In this document: in pieces, positions 34,207 to 42,036 of the stretch | How the letters are laid out: every line of letters starts with the position of its first letter | Position numbering within the stretch: position 1 is the first letter of the stretch | Made by a program: the position numbers and the translations under genes | Notes under the pieces: model-generated | What the model was told of the DNA's origin: nothing | The model's database searches: none | What the model saw: the letters and a program-made list of their open reading frames with translations, nothing else | Source: Phascolarctobacterium sp. | Lineage (GTDB): Bacteria > Bacillota > Negativicutes > Acidaminococcales > Acidaminococcaceae | NCBI GenBank assembly: GCA_017467905.1 | Contig: JAFUKD010000038.1 | Location: 1-43,267 of the forward strand | Reading direction: 5' to 3' | Length of the DNA stretch: 43,267 bases

Positions 34207-35397
34207 CTAAAATTCAGTCAACGCCTTATCCAATGCCTTGATTACTGTATCTATTTCTTCTTTACTTACAATCAAGGGAGGAACAAGGCGAATGACATTG
34301 CCAGCGGTGCAGTTAACGATAACATGCTCACGCAGGCAGGTTTCCACAACGGGTTTACCTTCTTTCATCAATTCTAAGCCAAGGATTAAACCACGACCGC
34401 GTACTTCCTTAACCTTATCAGGATGCTTGGCAGCCAGTGCTTCTAATTGCTCTTTAAAATAAACACCTTGGTCAGCAGCCTTATCCACTAAGTTTTCTGC
34501 ACGAATGGCAGTTAAGCAAGCATGAGCAGCAGCACAAGCCAAAGGATTGCCACCAAAGGTAGTGCCGTGGTCACCGGGTTTAAATACAGTTGCCAAACGT
34601 TCGTCAACAGCAAAGCCACCCAAGGGGAAGCCGCCGCCAACGCCCTTAGCAAAGGTCAGCACGTCAGGCTTAACACCGCTGTGCATGTAGGCAAACCATT
34701 TACCGGTACGCCCAACGCCGGACTGAATTTCATCAAAAATCAACAACGCATCATGTTTATCGCACAAAGCGCGTACCTGCTGCAAATATTCATCACTGGG
34801 AACGTGTACACCGCCTTCACCTTGGATAGGTTCCAGAAGTACAGCGCACACATCGTCGCCCATTTTTGCTTCCAAATCAGCAATGTCACCAAACTCTACG
34901 TAATCAAAGCCACCGGGCAACGGTTCGTAACCAACCTGATATTTGGTTTGACCGGTTGCAGTTACGGTCAGCAAAGTACGACCGTGGAAGGAATGTACTG
35001 CAGTGATAATGCGGAACTTGTCTGCGCTTTTCAGCTTGCCGTATTTACGAGCCAGCTTTAACGCGCCTTCATTAGCTTCCGCACCACTGTTTGCCAAAAA
35101 AATTCTATCAAAGCCGCTTACCTCTGCAATGGTACGAATGGCCTTAGCCTGAATCTCGGTGTAATACAAATTAGAACAGTGCATTACCTTCGCCGCTTGG
35201 TCAGCAATAGCCTTTACCAGTACGGGGTGAGCATGACCTAAAGCATTTACAGCAATACCTGCCAAAAAGTCCAGATACTCCTCGCCCTTGGCATCGTACA
35301 GCTTGCAGCCCTTGCCGTGGTCAATTACTAAAGGATACCTGCCAAACACAGGCAAGTAATATTTATCTGTTTCCTCTATAACAGTTTTATAATCCAT
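34207..35397 (-). CDS. argD: Acetylornithine aminotransferase
   Basis: ArgD is a class-III PLP aminotransferase that converts N-acetylglutamate semialdehyde to N-acetylornithine. The 396-residue product shows the NSGAEANEGALKLARKYGK block, the DEIQSGVGRTGKWFAY motif with the PLP-aspartate, and the PLP-lysine in LTFAKGVGGGFPLGG near residue 245. It lies after argB, from which it is separated by 147 bases that hold a palindromic element. Confidence 0.98.
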   Translation of the reverse strand: MDYKTVIEETDKYYLPVFGRYPLVIDHGKGCKLYDAKGEEYLDFLAGIAVNALGHAHPVLVKAIADQAAKVMHCSNLYYTEIQAKAIRTIAEVSGFDRIFLANSGAEANEGALKLARKYGKLKSADKFRIITAVHSFHGRTLLTVTATGQTKYQVGYEPLPGGFDYVEFGDIADLEAKMGDDVCAVLLEPIQGEGGVHVPSDEYLQQVRALCDKHDALLIFDEIQSGVGRTGKWFAYMHSGVKPDVLTFAKGVGGGFPLGGFAVDERLATVFKPGDHGTTFGGNPLACAAAHACLTAIRAENLVDKAADQGVYFKEQLEALAAKHPDKVKEVRGRGLILGLELMKEGKPVVETCLREHVIVNCTAGNVIRLVPPLIVSKEEIDTVIKALDKALTEF

Positions 35398-35432
35398 CGT
35401 ATGTAGCCTCCTAAACTAATAGAACCTGTCTT

Positions 35433-35539
35433 ACAAAAATTATGTAGGACAAGGCATGGCAAAGCTCACGCAGTGACGGCGCACTGTATGTACGCCTATC
35501 GGGTAAGCAAGCCATAACGCAGTATTACTGGATTTTTGT
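35433..35539 (-). repeat. Dispersed palindromic 3' element, divergent copy R4 (between argB and argD)
   Basis: A roughly 107-bp palindrome has the centre GGCGCACTGTATGTACGCC and the outer arms ACAAAAAT and ATTTTTGT. It shares CATAACG and the GCAAG block with copies R1 and R5 but is shorter and more diverged. It directly follows the argB stop codon, inside the arg operon. Confidence 0.65.
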
Positions 35540-35544
35540 CATTC

Positions 35545-36438
35545 TTATCTTAACTCTTTTACAACTTCGGTACCTACACCGCTGTCACTAAAGATTTCCA
35601 TAAGAATGGTGTGTTCTGCGCGACCATCAATGATGTGGGTTTTCTTTGCGCCACCGGAAAGAGCAGTGATGCAAGCACGAACCTTAGGAATCATACCGCC
35701 ATCAATCTTGCCACGGATAATAAGCTCTTGTGCTTTTTCGAAGGTAAGGGTAGAGATGAAGCTTTTTTCATCACGATAATCGGAGTAAATACCACGCACG
35801 TCAGTGAGCACCAAAAGCTTTTCAGCTTTCAACGCACCAGCAATTTCGCCTGCAACGCTGTCAGCGTTGATGTTGTAGGTTTCGCCACTGTTGCCAACGC
35901 CGGTAGGAGCGATTACGGGGATGAAGCCGTTTGCCAGAAGCACTTCAATCAATTCAGTATTAACATGTTCAACATTGCCAACATAGCCAATATCTACCAA
36001 ATTAACTTCGCCGTTTTCATAAACGTCTGCCAAATGTTTTTTAGCAGTTACCAAATTAGCATCCTTGCCGTTCAAACCAACAGCGCGGCCACCCAACATA
36101 TTCAGGCGAGCAACCAAATCGGTATTGATTTTGCCAACCAAAGCCATTTCTGCAATGCCAACGGATTCAGCATCAGTTACACGCAAGCCGCTAACGAATT
36201 CGCTCTTTTTGCCTGCTTGCATCAGCATAGCAGTAATTTCCGGACCGCCGCCATGAACTACAACGGGACGCATGCCTGCGCATTGCAGGAACACAATGTC
36301 TTGCAGCACTTTGTTTTTAATTTGGTCGTTAAGCATTGCGTTACCACCGTATTTTACAACAATGGTTTTATCTTTAAAATCGCGCAAATACGGAAGAGCT
36401 TCAATTAAAGTTTGTACTTGAGTATCGTTAATAATCAT
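35545..36438 (-). CDS. argB: Acetylglutamate kinase
   Basis: ArgB phosphorylates N-acetylglutamate. The 297-residue product has the amino-acid-kinase motifs VVKYGGNAM near residue 30, VVHGGGPEITAML near residue 65, the VGNSGETYNINADSVAGEIA region, and the GGMIPKVRACI motif near residue 250. The N-terminal helix (MIINDTQVQTLIEALPYLRD) is the type seen in hexameric, arginine-inhibited enzymes, so feedback control by arginine is likely (inference). It follows argJ after 43 bases. Confidence 0.98.
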   Translation of the reverse strand: MIINDTQVQTLIEALPYLRDFKDKTIVVKYGGNAMLNDQIKNKVLQDIVFLQCAGMRPVVVHGGGPEITAMLMQAGKKSEFVSGLRVTDAESVGIAEMALVGKINTDLVARLNMLGGRAVGLNGKDANLVTAKKHLADVYENGEVNLVDIGYVGNVEHVNTELIEVLLANGFIPVIAPTGVGNSGETYNINADSVAGEIAGALKAEKLLVLTDVRGIYSDYRDEKSFISTLTFEKAQELIIRGKIDGGMIPKVRACITALSGGAKKTHIIDGRAEHTILMEIFSDSGVGTEVVKELR

Positions 36439-36481
36439 AACAAATTCCTCCTAAAAAATTTTATGCAGGTTTTTATATAAA

Positions 36482-37687
36482 TCAGGTGTGATATTCACCA
36501 TTTATCTTTACATATTCATAGCTGAAATCGCAGGTCCAAACAGTTGCCTGCTCTTTACCGGCAGCCAGGTCAATGGTCATGGAAATATCATGCTCTGCCA
36601 TAATTGGAGCAAGATGTTCGCCGGGAACATTGCAGTTCATGCCATTTTCTACCAAACGTACGCCGCCAATCTCCAAATTAACCTTCTCGGCAAGCATCTC
36701 CGCACCGCTGTAACCAGCCGCACATACAATACGTCCCCAGTTGGGGTCTTCGCCAAAGAAGGCTGTCTTTACCAGCGGAGATTTAGCAATCGCCATGGCA
36801 GCAGTCTTGGCATCCTGCCAGGTAGCAGCACCCACTACGTTTACTTCCAAGAATTTAGTAGCGCCTTCGCCGTCATGAGCAATCAGCTTTGCCAAATCAG
36901 TTGCGCAGGTTACCAGCATTTCAAAGAACGCAGGATAATCAGGATGCTCTTCGGAAAGGATGATTTCGTTTTCTGCCAAACCGTTGGCAAGAACAATCAT
37001 ACTATCGTTAGTACTGGTATCGCCGTCAACGACTACCATATTAAAGGACTTGTCTGCTGCAGCCTTCACTGCACGCTTTAACACGTCGGGTGCGATAGCA
37101 GCATCAGTAGTAATGAAGGTAAGCATAGTCGCCATATTGGGGTGAATCATGCCTGCACCCTTGGCAATACCTGCAATCCTTACGGTCTTACCATCAATTT
37201 CAGTTTCGTAGGCTACTCTTTTAATGAAGGTATCCGTAGTTTGAATTGCCATAGCGCAGCTTTCGCCTTCGCTTTCGTCCATGGCATCAATGGCATCTGC
37301 AATACCTGTCAGCAGCTTGTCCATGGGCAGGAAGTGACCGATAACACCGGTGGAGCAGATAAAAGCTTGTTCCGGCTCGATACCTAAAAGCTCCGCACCA
37401 TGAGCTTGCATTTTCTTAGCGTCCTCAATACCTTGGGCACCTGTACAAGCGTTGGCACAACCACTGTTTACCAAGATAGCTTGGGCGTAGGGCTGTTTAT
37501 TTACTTCACGGCTTACAAGCACGGGGGCAGCACACATTTTATTTTGAGTAAACACTGCACCACAAGCTGCAGGAACAGTACTGTAAATTACAGCAACATC
37601 GTGGTTACCACTGGCTTTAATGCCAGCTTTTACGCCAGCTGCCAGAAAGCCCTGCGGAGCGGTAACCCAACCATCAATAGGTTTCAT
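36482..37687 (-). CDS. argJ: Bifunctional ornithine acetyltransferase / N-acetylglutamate synthase
   Basis: ArgJ recycles the acetyl group from acetylornithine to glutamate, and in the bifunctional form also makes acetylglutamate from acetyl-CoA. The 401-residue precursor self-cleaves at the conserved Thr in GMIHPNMATMLTFITTD (near residue 190). The DGDTSTNDS and DPNWGRIVCAAGYSG motifs are present. No argA or argE is in the window, consistent with the cyclic pathway. The ribosome-binding site is weak. It follows argC after 190 bases that carry a repeat element and a possible promoter. Confidence 0.97.
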   Translation of the reverse strand: MKPIDGWVTAPQGFLAAGVKAGIKASGNHDVAVIYSTVPAACGAVFTQNKMCAAPVLVSREVNKQPYAQAILVNSGCANACTGAQGIEDAKKMQAHGAELLGIEPEQAFICSTGVIGHFLPMDKLLTGIADAIDAMDESEGESCAMAIQTTDTFIKRVAYETEIDGKTVRIAGIAKGAGMIHPNMATMLTFITTDAAIAPDVLKRAVKAAADKSFNMVVVDGDTSTNDSMIVLANGLAENEIILSEEHPDYPAFFEMLVTCATDLAKLIAHDGEGATKFLEVNVVGAATWQDAKTAAMAIAKSPLVKTAFFGEDPNWGRIVCAAGYSGAEMLAEKVNLEIGGVRLVENGMNCNVPGEHLAPIMAEHDISMTIDLAAGKEQATVWTCDFSYEYVKINGEYHT

Positions 37688-37705
37688 ATTTAATCAACTC
37701 TTTTC

Positions 37706-37733
37706 ATTATATAGATGTCATTTTATATTTGAA
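37706..37733 (-). promoter_or_regulatory. Possible internal promoter of argJ-argB-argD-argF
   Basis: On the minus strand a perfect -10 TATAAT (37706-37711) follows a weak -35 TTCAAA (37728-37733) by 16 bases, just downstream of copy R5. Confidence 0.45.
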
Positions 37734-37753
37734 TTACACTCTTGCTAACTTTA

Positions 37754-37874
37754 AAAATTGTTAGAAGTGCTGGAAGGCGCGAAGCAACGAAATTCGTGAA
37801 GCGACGGCGTACTGGTGGTACGTCGAGCAAGCGAATGAGTTGCGACAAAGCATAACGGCGCTTATAACAATTTT
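37754..37874 (-). repeat. Dispersed palindromic 3' element, copy R5 (end of argC)
   Basis: This 121-bp element has the centre GGCGTACTGGTGGTACGTCG and the arms GGAAGGCGCGAAGCAACG and TTGCGACAAAGCATAACG. The outermost AAAATTGTTAGAAG and CTTATAACAATTTT pair at all but one position. It begins three bases after the argC stop codon. On the minus strand the far arm runs into TTTTT. Confidence 0.85.
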
Positions 37875-37877
37875 GGT

Positions 37878-38912
37878 TTAGGGGTAAATGGGAAGTTGTT
37901 GTAGTCCAGTAACTTCATCAAGTCCAAACATAACATTCATATTCTGCACAGCCTGCCCTGCCGCACCCTTCACCAGATTGTCAATAGCACTCATTACAAT
38001 AATGCGACCGGTGCGTCTATCAACCTGCCAGCCTAAATCAACATAGTTGGAAGCGCGTACATTCTTAATTTCAGGGCAGTTACCCTTACCGCGCAAACGG
38101 ATAAAGTATTCATCGCCATACATTGCCTCGAAGGCTTCTGCAACTTGTCCGTCAGTTACGCCCTCTTTAAGATTTGCATAACAGGTTGCCAAAATGCCTC
38201 TATCCACCGGTAACAGGTGGGGAGTAAACTGAATGGTAACTTCTTCCCCCGCAAATTCACTATATGCCTGTTCAATCTCCGGAGTGTGACGATGACTTGC
38301 CACACCATAAGCATGGAAGTTTTCGTTAACACTGCAATACAGGCTTCCTAATTTAAGGCTTCTACCTGCGCCGGTAGTACCACTCTTCGCATCGACAATA
38401 ATATTCTTGGTTTCAACCAAGCCAGCTTTCAGCAGAGGAACTAACGCCAAAATACTACAAGTAGTATAGCAGCCAGGGTTAGCCAAAAGCTTAGCGCCCT
38501 TAACCTGCTCACGATAAAGCTCTGTTAAACCATATACAGCCTTTGCCTCCGGGTCAAGATGTTCCACCTTGTACCACTCTTCAAAAACCCTATGGTCTTT
38601 AAATCTATAGTCGCCACCCAAATCAATAATCTTTACGTCACTACCTCGCAGATGCTTGCCAATCTTCATGGCATGCCCGTGGGGCAAAGCAATAAAAATT
38701 ACATCACTGACAGCAGCGATTTGGTCAATGTCCTGCATGGAGGTAAGATTCTTTTCAATCCTGCCTGCCAAATGCGGATACATATTAGCAATAGCCTCAC
38801 CGGTACTGCTTTCTGAAGTAATGCAGGCGATTTCTGCTTCGGGATGCCCCTCCAGCAGTCGCAACAGTTCTGCTCCGGCAAAACCGGTAGCACCAATAAC
38901 ACTCGCTTTCAT
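37878..38912 (-). CDS. argC: N-acetyl-gamma-glutamyl-phosphate reductase
   Basis: ArgC reduces acetylglutamyl-phosphate with NADPH. The 344-residue product opens with the dinucleotide-binding MKASVIGATGFAGAELLRLL and has the active-site cysteine in LANPGCYTTCSILAL near residue 147. It also has the SGTTGAGRSLKLGSLYCSVNENFHAYGVASHRHTP region, shortened here to its key parts SGTTGAGR and HRHTPEI. It is the first gene of the arg cluster, with a promoter 24 bases upstream. Confidence 0.98.
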   Translation of the reverse strand: MKASVIGATGFAGAELLRLLEGHPEAEIACITSESSTGEAIANMYPHLAGRIEKNLTSMQDIDQIAAVSDVIFIALPHGHAMKIGKHLRGSDVKIIDLGGDYRFKDHRVFEEWYKVEHLDPEAKAVYGLTELYREQVKGAKLLANPGCYTTCSILALVPLLKAGLVETKNIIVDAKSGTTGAGRSLKLGSLYCSVNENFHAYGVASHRHTPEIEQAYSEFAGEEVTIQFTPHLLPVDRGILATCYANLKEGVTDGQVAEAFEAMYGDEYFIRLRGKGNCPEIKNVRASNYVDLGWQVDRRTGRIIVMSAIDNLVKGAAGQAVQNMNVMFGLDEVTGLQQLPIYP

Positions 38913-38935
38913 ATCTAACCTCCTTATGATTGGTA

Positions 38936-38965
38936 ATTATACAACCATCTCGTATAAAATTGCAA
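38936..38965 (-). promoter_or_regulatory. Promoter of the argC-J-B-D-F cluster
   Basis: On the minus strand -35 TTGCAA (38960-38965) and a perfect -10 TATAAT (38936-38941) are 18 bases apart. Confidence 0.7.
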
Positions 38966-39072
38966 GACCTTTGCAAAGCTTTCTCCAAAAATTTAAGAGA
39001 ACAATAACCCATTTTATTATTTATATTTTACTACGTTACCGCTTCTTTTCATAGTATTTTTCTGCATAAGTT

Positions 39073-39101
39073 TTGCCAACTTGCCACTTTCTTGTTAAAA
39101 T
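39073..39101 (+). promoter_or_regulatory. Promoter of the glycosyltransferase / CoA-transferase pair
   Basis: -35 TTGCCA (39073-39078) and -10 TAAAAT (39096-39101) are 17 bases apart, each one base off consensus, about 35 bases upstream of the ATG. Confidence 0.72.
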
Positions 39102-39135
39102 AAAAGTACAATAAATTTTAACGAGGTTTCTGAGC

Positions 39136-39957
39136 ATGATGAAAACAATTTTTTTAATTGCCATCCTCTTCATGGGGATGCAAGCCTTTGACGATAAAGA
39201 TACTACCCAAGAAAAGCAAGTACCACCTCAGGAAAAGGCAAGGGTTGAACAGCACCAGAAGGATGCAGTAAAAAGCATTATCCTTTCCGTCCTTCCTCCC
39301 CAAGAAGAATGGCCTGCTCCCGTACAAAAATTCTTTCTCGCCTTCAATATGGAAGAAGTGATTAACCCTCTACGCGAAAATCCTGAATGGGTAGAACTCG
39401 AAGACATCCCCAAAAATATGCAGAACGCCCTCATCGCCATTGAGGACCATGAATTTTACGAGCATGGTGCTCTCGCTCCCGAAAGTATTTTACGCGCTAT
39501 GCTGGCAAATATTACAGAAGGGGAAATTACCCAAGGCGGTAGCACTCTTACCCAGCAATTCGTAAAAAACACCTTCCTCACCCATGAGCAGACCATGGAG
39601 CGTAAAATTGAAGAAGCCATCCTTTCCGTAATGCTGGAAGAAAAATACGAAAAGACAGAGATTTTGGAAATGTATTTGAACACCACCTACTTTGGTGCCG
39701 GAGCGACAGGCATTCACCAAGCCAGCAAGGCTTACTTTGGCAAGCACGCCAGCAGGCTCACCCTGCCGGAAGCAGCTGTTATCGCTGCCTTGCCCTACGC
39801 CCCCTCCACCCTTAACCCTTTTGAAAACCCGGTGGAATGTAAGCAACGCCAAATGTTAGTGCTAAACACCATGGCAAAGCACGGTTTCATCACACAAGAC
39901 GAAGCCGACGAAGCTAAAGCAGAATATGTTTACCTGAGTAACGGCGCAAGACTGTAA
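39136..39957 (+). CDS. Monofunctional peptidoglycan glycosyltransferase (GT51)
   Basis: This 273-residue protein polymerises glycan strands from lipid II at the outer face of the inner membrane. All GT51 motifs are present: EDHEFYEH (103-110, catalytic Glu103), GGSTLTQQ (134-141), the EEAILSVMLE motif (159-168), and EMYLNTTYFG (178-187). An N-terminal hydrophobic stretch of about 15 residues serves as anchor or signal. There is no transpeptidase domain, so it is an MtgA-type or stand-alone PBP1-like glycosyltransferase. The acidic/Gln-rich segment after the anchor is unusual. GAGG lies nine bases before the ATG. Confidence 0.92.
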   Translation: MMKTIFLIAILFMGMQAFDDKDTTQEKQVPPQEKARVEQHQKDAVKSIILSVLPPQEEWPAPVQKFFLAFNMEEVINPLRENPEWVELEDIPKNMQNALIAIEDHEFYEHGALAPESILRAMLANITEGEITQGGSTLTQQFVKNTFLTHEQTMERKIEEAILSVMLEEKYEKTEILEMYLNTTYFGAGATGIHQASKAYFGKHASRLTLPEAAVIAALPYAPSTLNPFENPVECKQRQMLVLNTMAKHGFITQDEADEAKAEYVYLSNGARL

Positions 39958-39979
39958 TATAATGGAAGGAAGTGTTAGC

Positions 39980-41107
39980 ATGCAAGCCTTGGAAGGTATT
40001 AGAATTTTAGATTTATCCAGACTTTTACCCGGTCCCTACTGCACAATGCTCTTGGCAGATTTTGGGGCAGAGGTTATTAAAATAGAAGAACCAGGTCGCG
40101 GAGACTACTCCCGCAGCTTCCCGCCCTTCCTGAAAGATTTTGGCTACTGGCATTTACAGCTGAACCGCAACAAGAAAAGCGTAGTACTGGATTTAAAAAC
40201 AGAGGAAGGCAAAAACACCTTCCTTGAACTGGCGAAGACTGCCGACGTTGTTGTGGAAAGCTATCGCCCCGGCGTGCTTAAAAAGTTAGGCATTGACTAC
40301 GAGACCGTCAGCAAGCTGAACCCCAAGATTATTTACTGCGCTCTTACCGGCTACGGAGCCAAAGGCCCACTGGCGAAGCAGGCTGACCACGACATTGGCT
40401 ACGTCAGCCTTGCCGGTATCACCAATATGAGCGGCGAAGCAAATGGCAAGCCTGCTATCCCCGGCGTGCTGATGGCAGATATGAACGCTTCCATGGCGGC
40501 AGGTATGAGTATTATGATTGCCCTGCGCCATGCTCAAATGACGGGACAGGGTCAAGAGATTGACATTAACCTTTATAATATTGCCATGACCTTAATGCCC
40601 GGTGCCGCCAGCCTTTACTTTGGCAGTGGCTTCGTGGCAGCGCGTGGCAACAACTGGCTGACAGGTATGTACGCCAACTACAACATCTACAAAACAAAAG
40701 ACAACCGTTACGTTTCCGTAGGCTGTCTGGAAAAGAAGTTCTGGACTAATTTATGCAACGCCCTTGAACGGGCGGATATGATTGACCTCATTGATGACGA
40801 GGCAAACCACCCCTACCTTAAAGAACAGCTTGCCCTTGAATTTGCAAAGCGCACCATGAGCGAGTGGGAGGCTTATTTAAAAGGCAAGGACACCTGCGTA
40901 ACACCTGTTCTTGATTTTGCAGAAGCCTGCGCAGCGGAGCAGACCCAAGCTAACGAAATGGTACTCTCCGTTCAGGACGAAGAGCTGGGCGAATACAAAC
41001 AGATTGGTTTTGCCATGAAGCTTAGCAAAACTCCGGCGCAGCTTTCCAAACGAGCACCGCGCTTGGGCGAAGACAACGAGGAAATTTTAGGACAACTAAA
41101 AAAATAA
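39980..41107 (+). CDS. CaiB/BaiF family CoA-transferase (class III)
   Basis: This 375-residue protein moves CoA between carboxylic acids through an aspartyl-CoA intermediate, or acts as an acyl-CoA racemase. The N-terminus ALEGIRILDLSRLLPGPYCT is typical, and the catalytic Asp is Asp167 in MADMNASMAAG. The YRPGVLKKLGIDYE and RNKKSVVLDLKTEEG motifs are conserved. The substrate cannot be deduced; in an amino-acid- or succinate-fermenting Negativicute, a role in acyl-CoA fermentation is plausible (inference). I chose the ATG at 39980 over 39962 because GGAAGGAAG lies just upstream. It follows the glycosyltransferase gene after 22 bases. Confidence 0.9.
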   Translation: MQALEGIRILDLSRLLPGPYCTMLLADFGAEVIKIEEPGRGDYSRSFPPFLKDFGYWHLQLNRNKKSVVLDLKTEEGKNTFLELAKTADVVVESYRPGVLKKLGIDYETVSKLNPKIIYCALTGYGAKGPLAKQADHDIGYVSLAGITNMSGEANGKPAIPGVLMADMNASMAAGMSIMIALRHAQMTGQGQEIDINLYNIAMTLMPGAASLYFGSGFVAARGNNWLTGMYANYNIYKTKDNRYVSVGCLEKKFWTNLCNALERADMIDLIDDEANHPYLKEQLALEFAKRTMSEWEAYLKGKDTCVTPVLDFAEACAAEQTQANEMVLSVQDEELGEYKQIGFAMKLSKTPAQLSKRAPRLGEDNEEILGQLKK

Positions 41108-41109
41108 AA

Positions 41110-41125
41110 TGTTTCACGTGAAACA
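41110..41125. promoter_or_regulatory. parS centromere-like site (ParB/Spo0J binding)
   Basis: TGTTTCACGTGAAACA matches the bacterial chromosomal parS consensus at every position and sits in a longer perfect palindrome of 24 bases (41106-41129) overlapping the stop of the CaiB gene. parS sites usually cluster near the replication origin. No parA or parB is in the window. Confidence 0.92.
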
Positions 41126-41135
41126 TTTTGGTAAA

Positions 41136-41172
41136 GCACAAATCCCCTGCCTCCAAACGGAAGCAGGGGATT
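41136..41172. terminator. Terminator, left copy of the 37-bp repeat bracketing hicAB
   Basis: AATCCCCTGC pairs with GCAGGGGATT, with inner TCC/GGA pairs and a short AAAC loop. It lies between the CaiB gene and hicB and could act on both. All 37 bases recur at 41952-41988. Confidence 0.85.
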
Positions 41173-41178
41173 AATTTA

Positions 41179-41562
41179 CTACTTGCTTAAAGCCATTTGC
41201 TTTTGACCGGCAACAAAGGCTAAAGAATTAGCTACATACTGATTCAAACTTAAACCTTCCATTTTAGATTGTTCTGAAATGGTTTTATGTAGTGATTTGG
41301 GAATCCTAACCACAAACTTACCACTGTACTTACTCACGTCAAGAGGTTCCGGTATTGGTAAACCATTCTCTAACATATAAGCCAACCACTCTTTTTTAGC
41401 TTCATTTATATTTCCCAAAGCTTCTGCAATAGTTTCTCCATCACTTACACAACCTTTAAGCAAAGGTATCTCTACCAAGAAGCCTCCGCCATCTTTAATA
41501 TCTATCTCCGTAATTTGCGTAGGATATTTAAGATTCATATAGTATTCTAAAGTTTTCTTCAT
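41179..41562 (-). CDS. hicB: HicB-family antitoxin
   Basis: This 127-residue antitoxin is expected to neutralise HicA and repress its own operon. The N-terminal half (about 1-70) has the HicB partial RNase-H-like fold (GGGFLVEIPLLKGCVSDGET, EALGNINEAKKEWL). The C-terminus (about 80-120) is a ribbon-helix-helix DNA-binding segment (FVVRIPKSLHKTISEQSKME, then LSLNQYVANSLAF). It lies 26 bases downstream of hicA, in the usual toxin-first order. Confidence 0.93.
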   Translation of the reverse strand: MKKTLEYYMNLKYPTQITEIDIKDGGGFLVEIPLLKGCVSDGETIAEALGNINEAKKEWLAYMLENGLPIPEPLDVSKYSGKFVVRIPKSLHKTISEQSKMEGLSLNQYVANSLAFVAGQKQMALSK

Positions 41563-41588
41563 TGTTTTTACCTCCTTAAGATCCGTAT

Positions 41589-41837
41589 CTACTGCTCATC
41601 CACATCTATAAATTCAGATAAAAACTCTGCGATTTTCTTTGCATAAATCTTTTTAACTCTTCCATTATGCACAGGTATCGTTAATGGCGGCTTGCCTATA
41701 AGAAAAATCTTATAATGACTTCCACCAGTAGGTGCTTGCACATTAACACCTAAACTTTCTAATAAAGCAACAATTTTACTCCACGGTAATTCCGCACCAT
41801 TAGCTAGCGCTCTCAAACGCTTTTCTAACTTCGACAT
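41589..41837 (-). CDS. hicA: HicA-family mRNA interferase toxin
   Basis: HicA toxins are small double-stranded-RNA-binding-like RNases that cut mRNA when free of HicB. The 82-residue product is normal in length. It has the catalytic Gly-Gly-Ser-His segment (GGSHYKIF, Ser40 and His41) and the C-terminal LTIPVHNGRVKKIYAKKI block. A promoter and a repeated TGATAC motif lie directly upstream. It is first in a two-gene operon bracketed by identical terminators, which looks like a cassette. Confidence 0.93.
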   Translation of the reverse strand: MSKLEKRLRALANGAELPWSKIVALLESLGVNVQAPTGGSHYKIFLIGKPPLTIPVHNGRVKKIYAKKIAEFLSEFIDVDEQ

Positions 41838-41876
41838 GTATTCACCTCTATAAAATTATTTGACTGCTTTATACTT

Positions 41877-41906
41877 ATGATACTATATCTGATACCAAAA
41901 GGTCAA
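41877..41906 (-). promoter_or_regulatory. Promoter and possible HicB operator of hicAB
   Basis: On the minus strand -35 TTGACC (41901-41906) and -10 TATCAT (41877-41882) are 18 bases apart. On the plus strand two TGATAC motifs (41878-41883 and 41890-41895), 12 bases apart, overlap the -10 and spacer and could be where the ribbon-helix-helix HicB binds for autorepression. Confidence 0.6.
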
Positions 41907-41951
41907 CGAAATAATAGAACCACTACGCTCTAAGACAATTTTCCCAAATAC

Positions 41952-41988
41952 GCACAAATCCCCTGCCTCCAAACGGAAGCAGGGGATT
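41952..41988 (-). terminator. Terminator, right copy of the 37-bp repeat bracketing hicAB
   Basis: All 37 bases are identical to 41136-41172. It lies about 50 bases past the porin stop codon, so it is probably the porin transcript terminator. Confidence 0.82.
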
Positions 41989-42036
41989 GCTGTATCTGTT
42001 TTAAAATTAAAATCTAAAAACTAACTAATTCTTAAA

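Noticed and set aside
41106-41129. The parS palindrome as an intrinsic terminator of the CaiB gene
   Set aside because: A loopless palindrome centred on CACGTG is a poor hairpin, the match to parS is exact, and a proper terminator follows at 41136.
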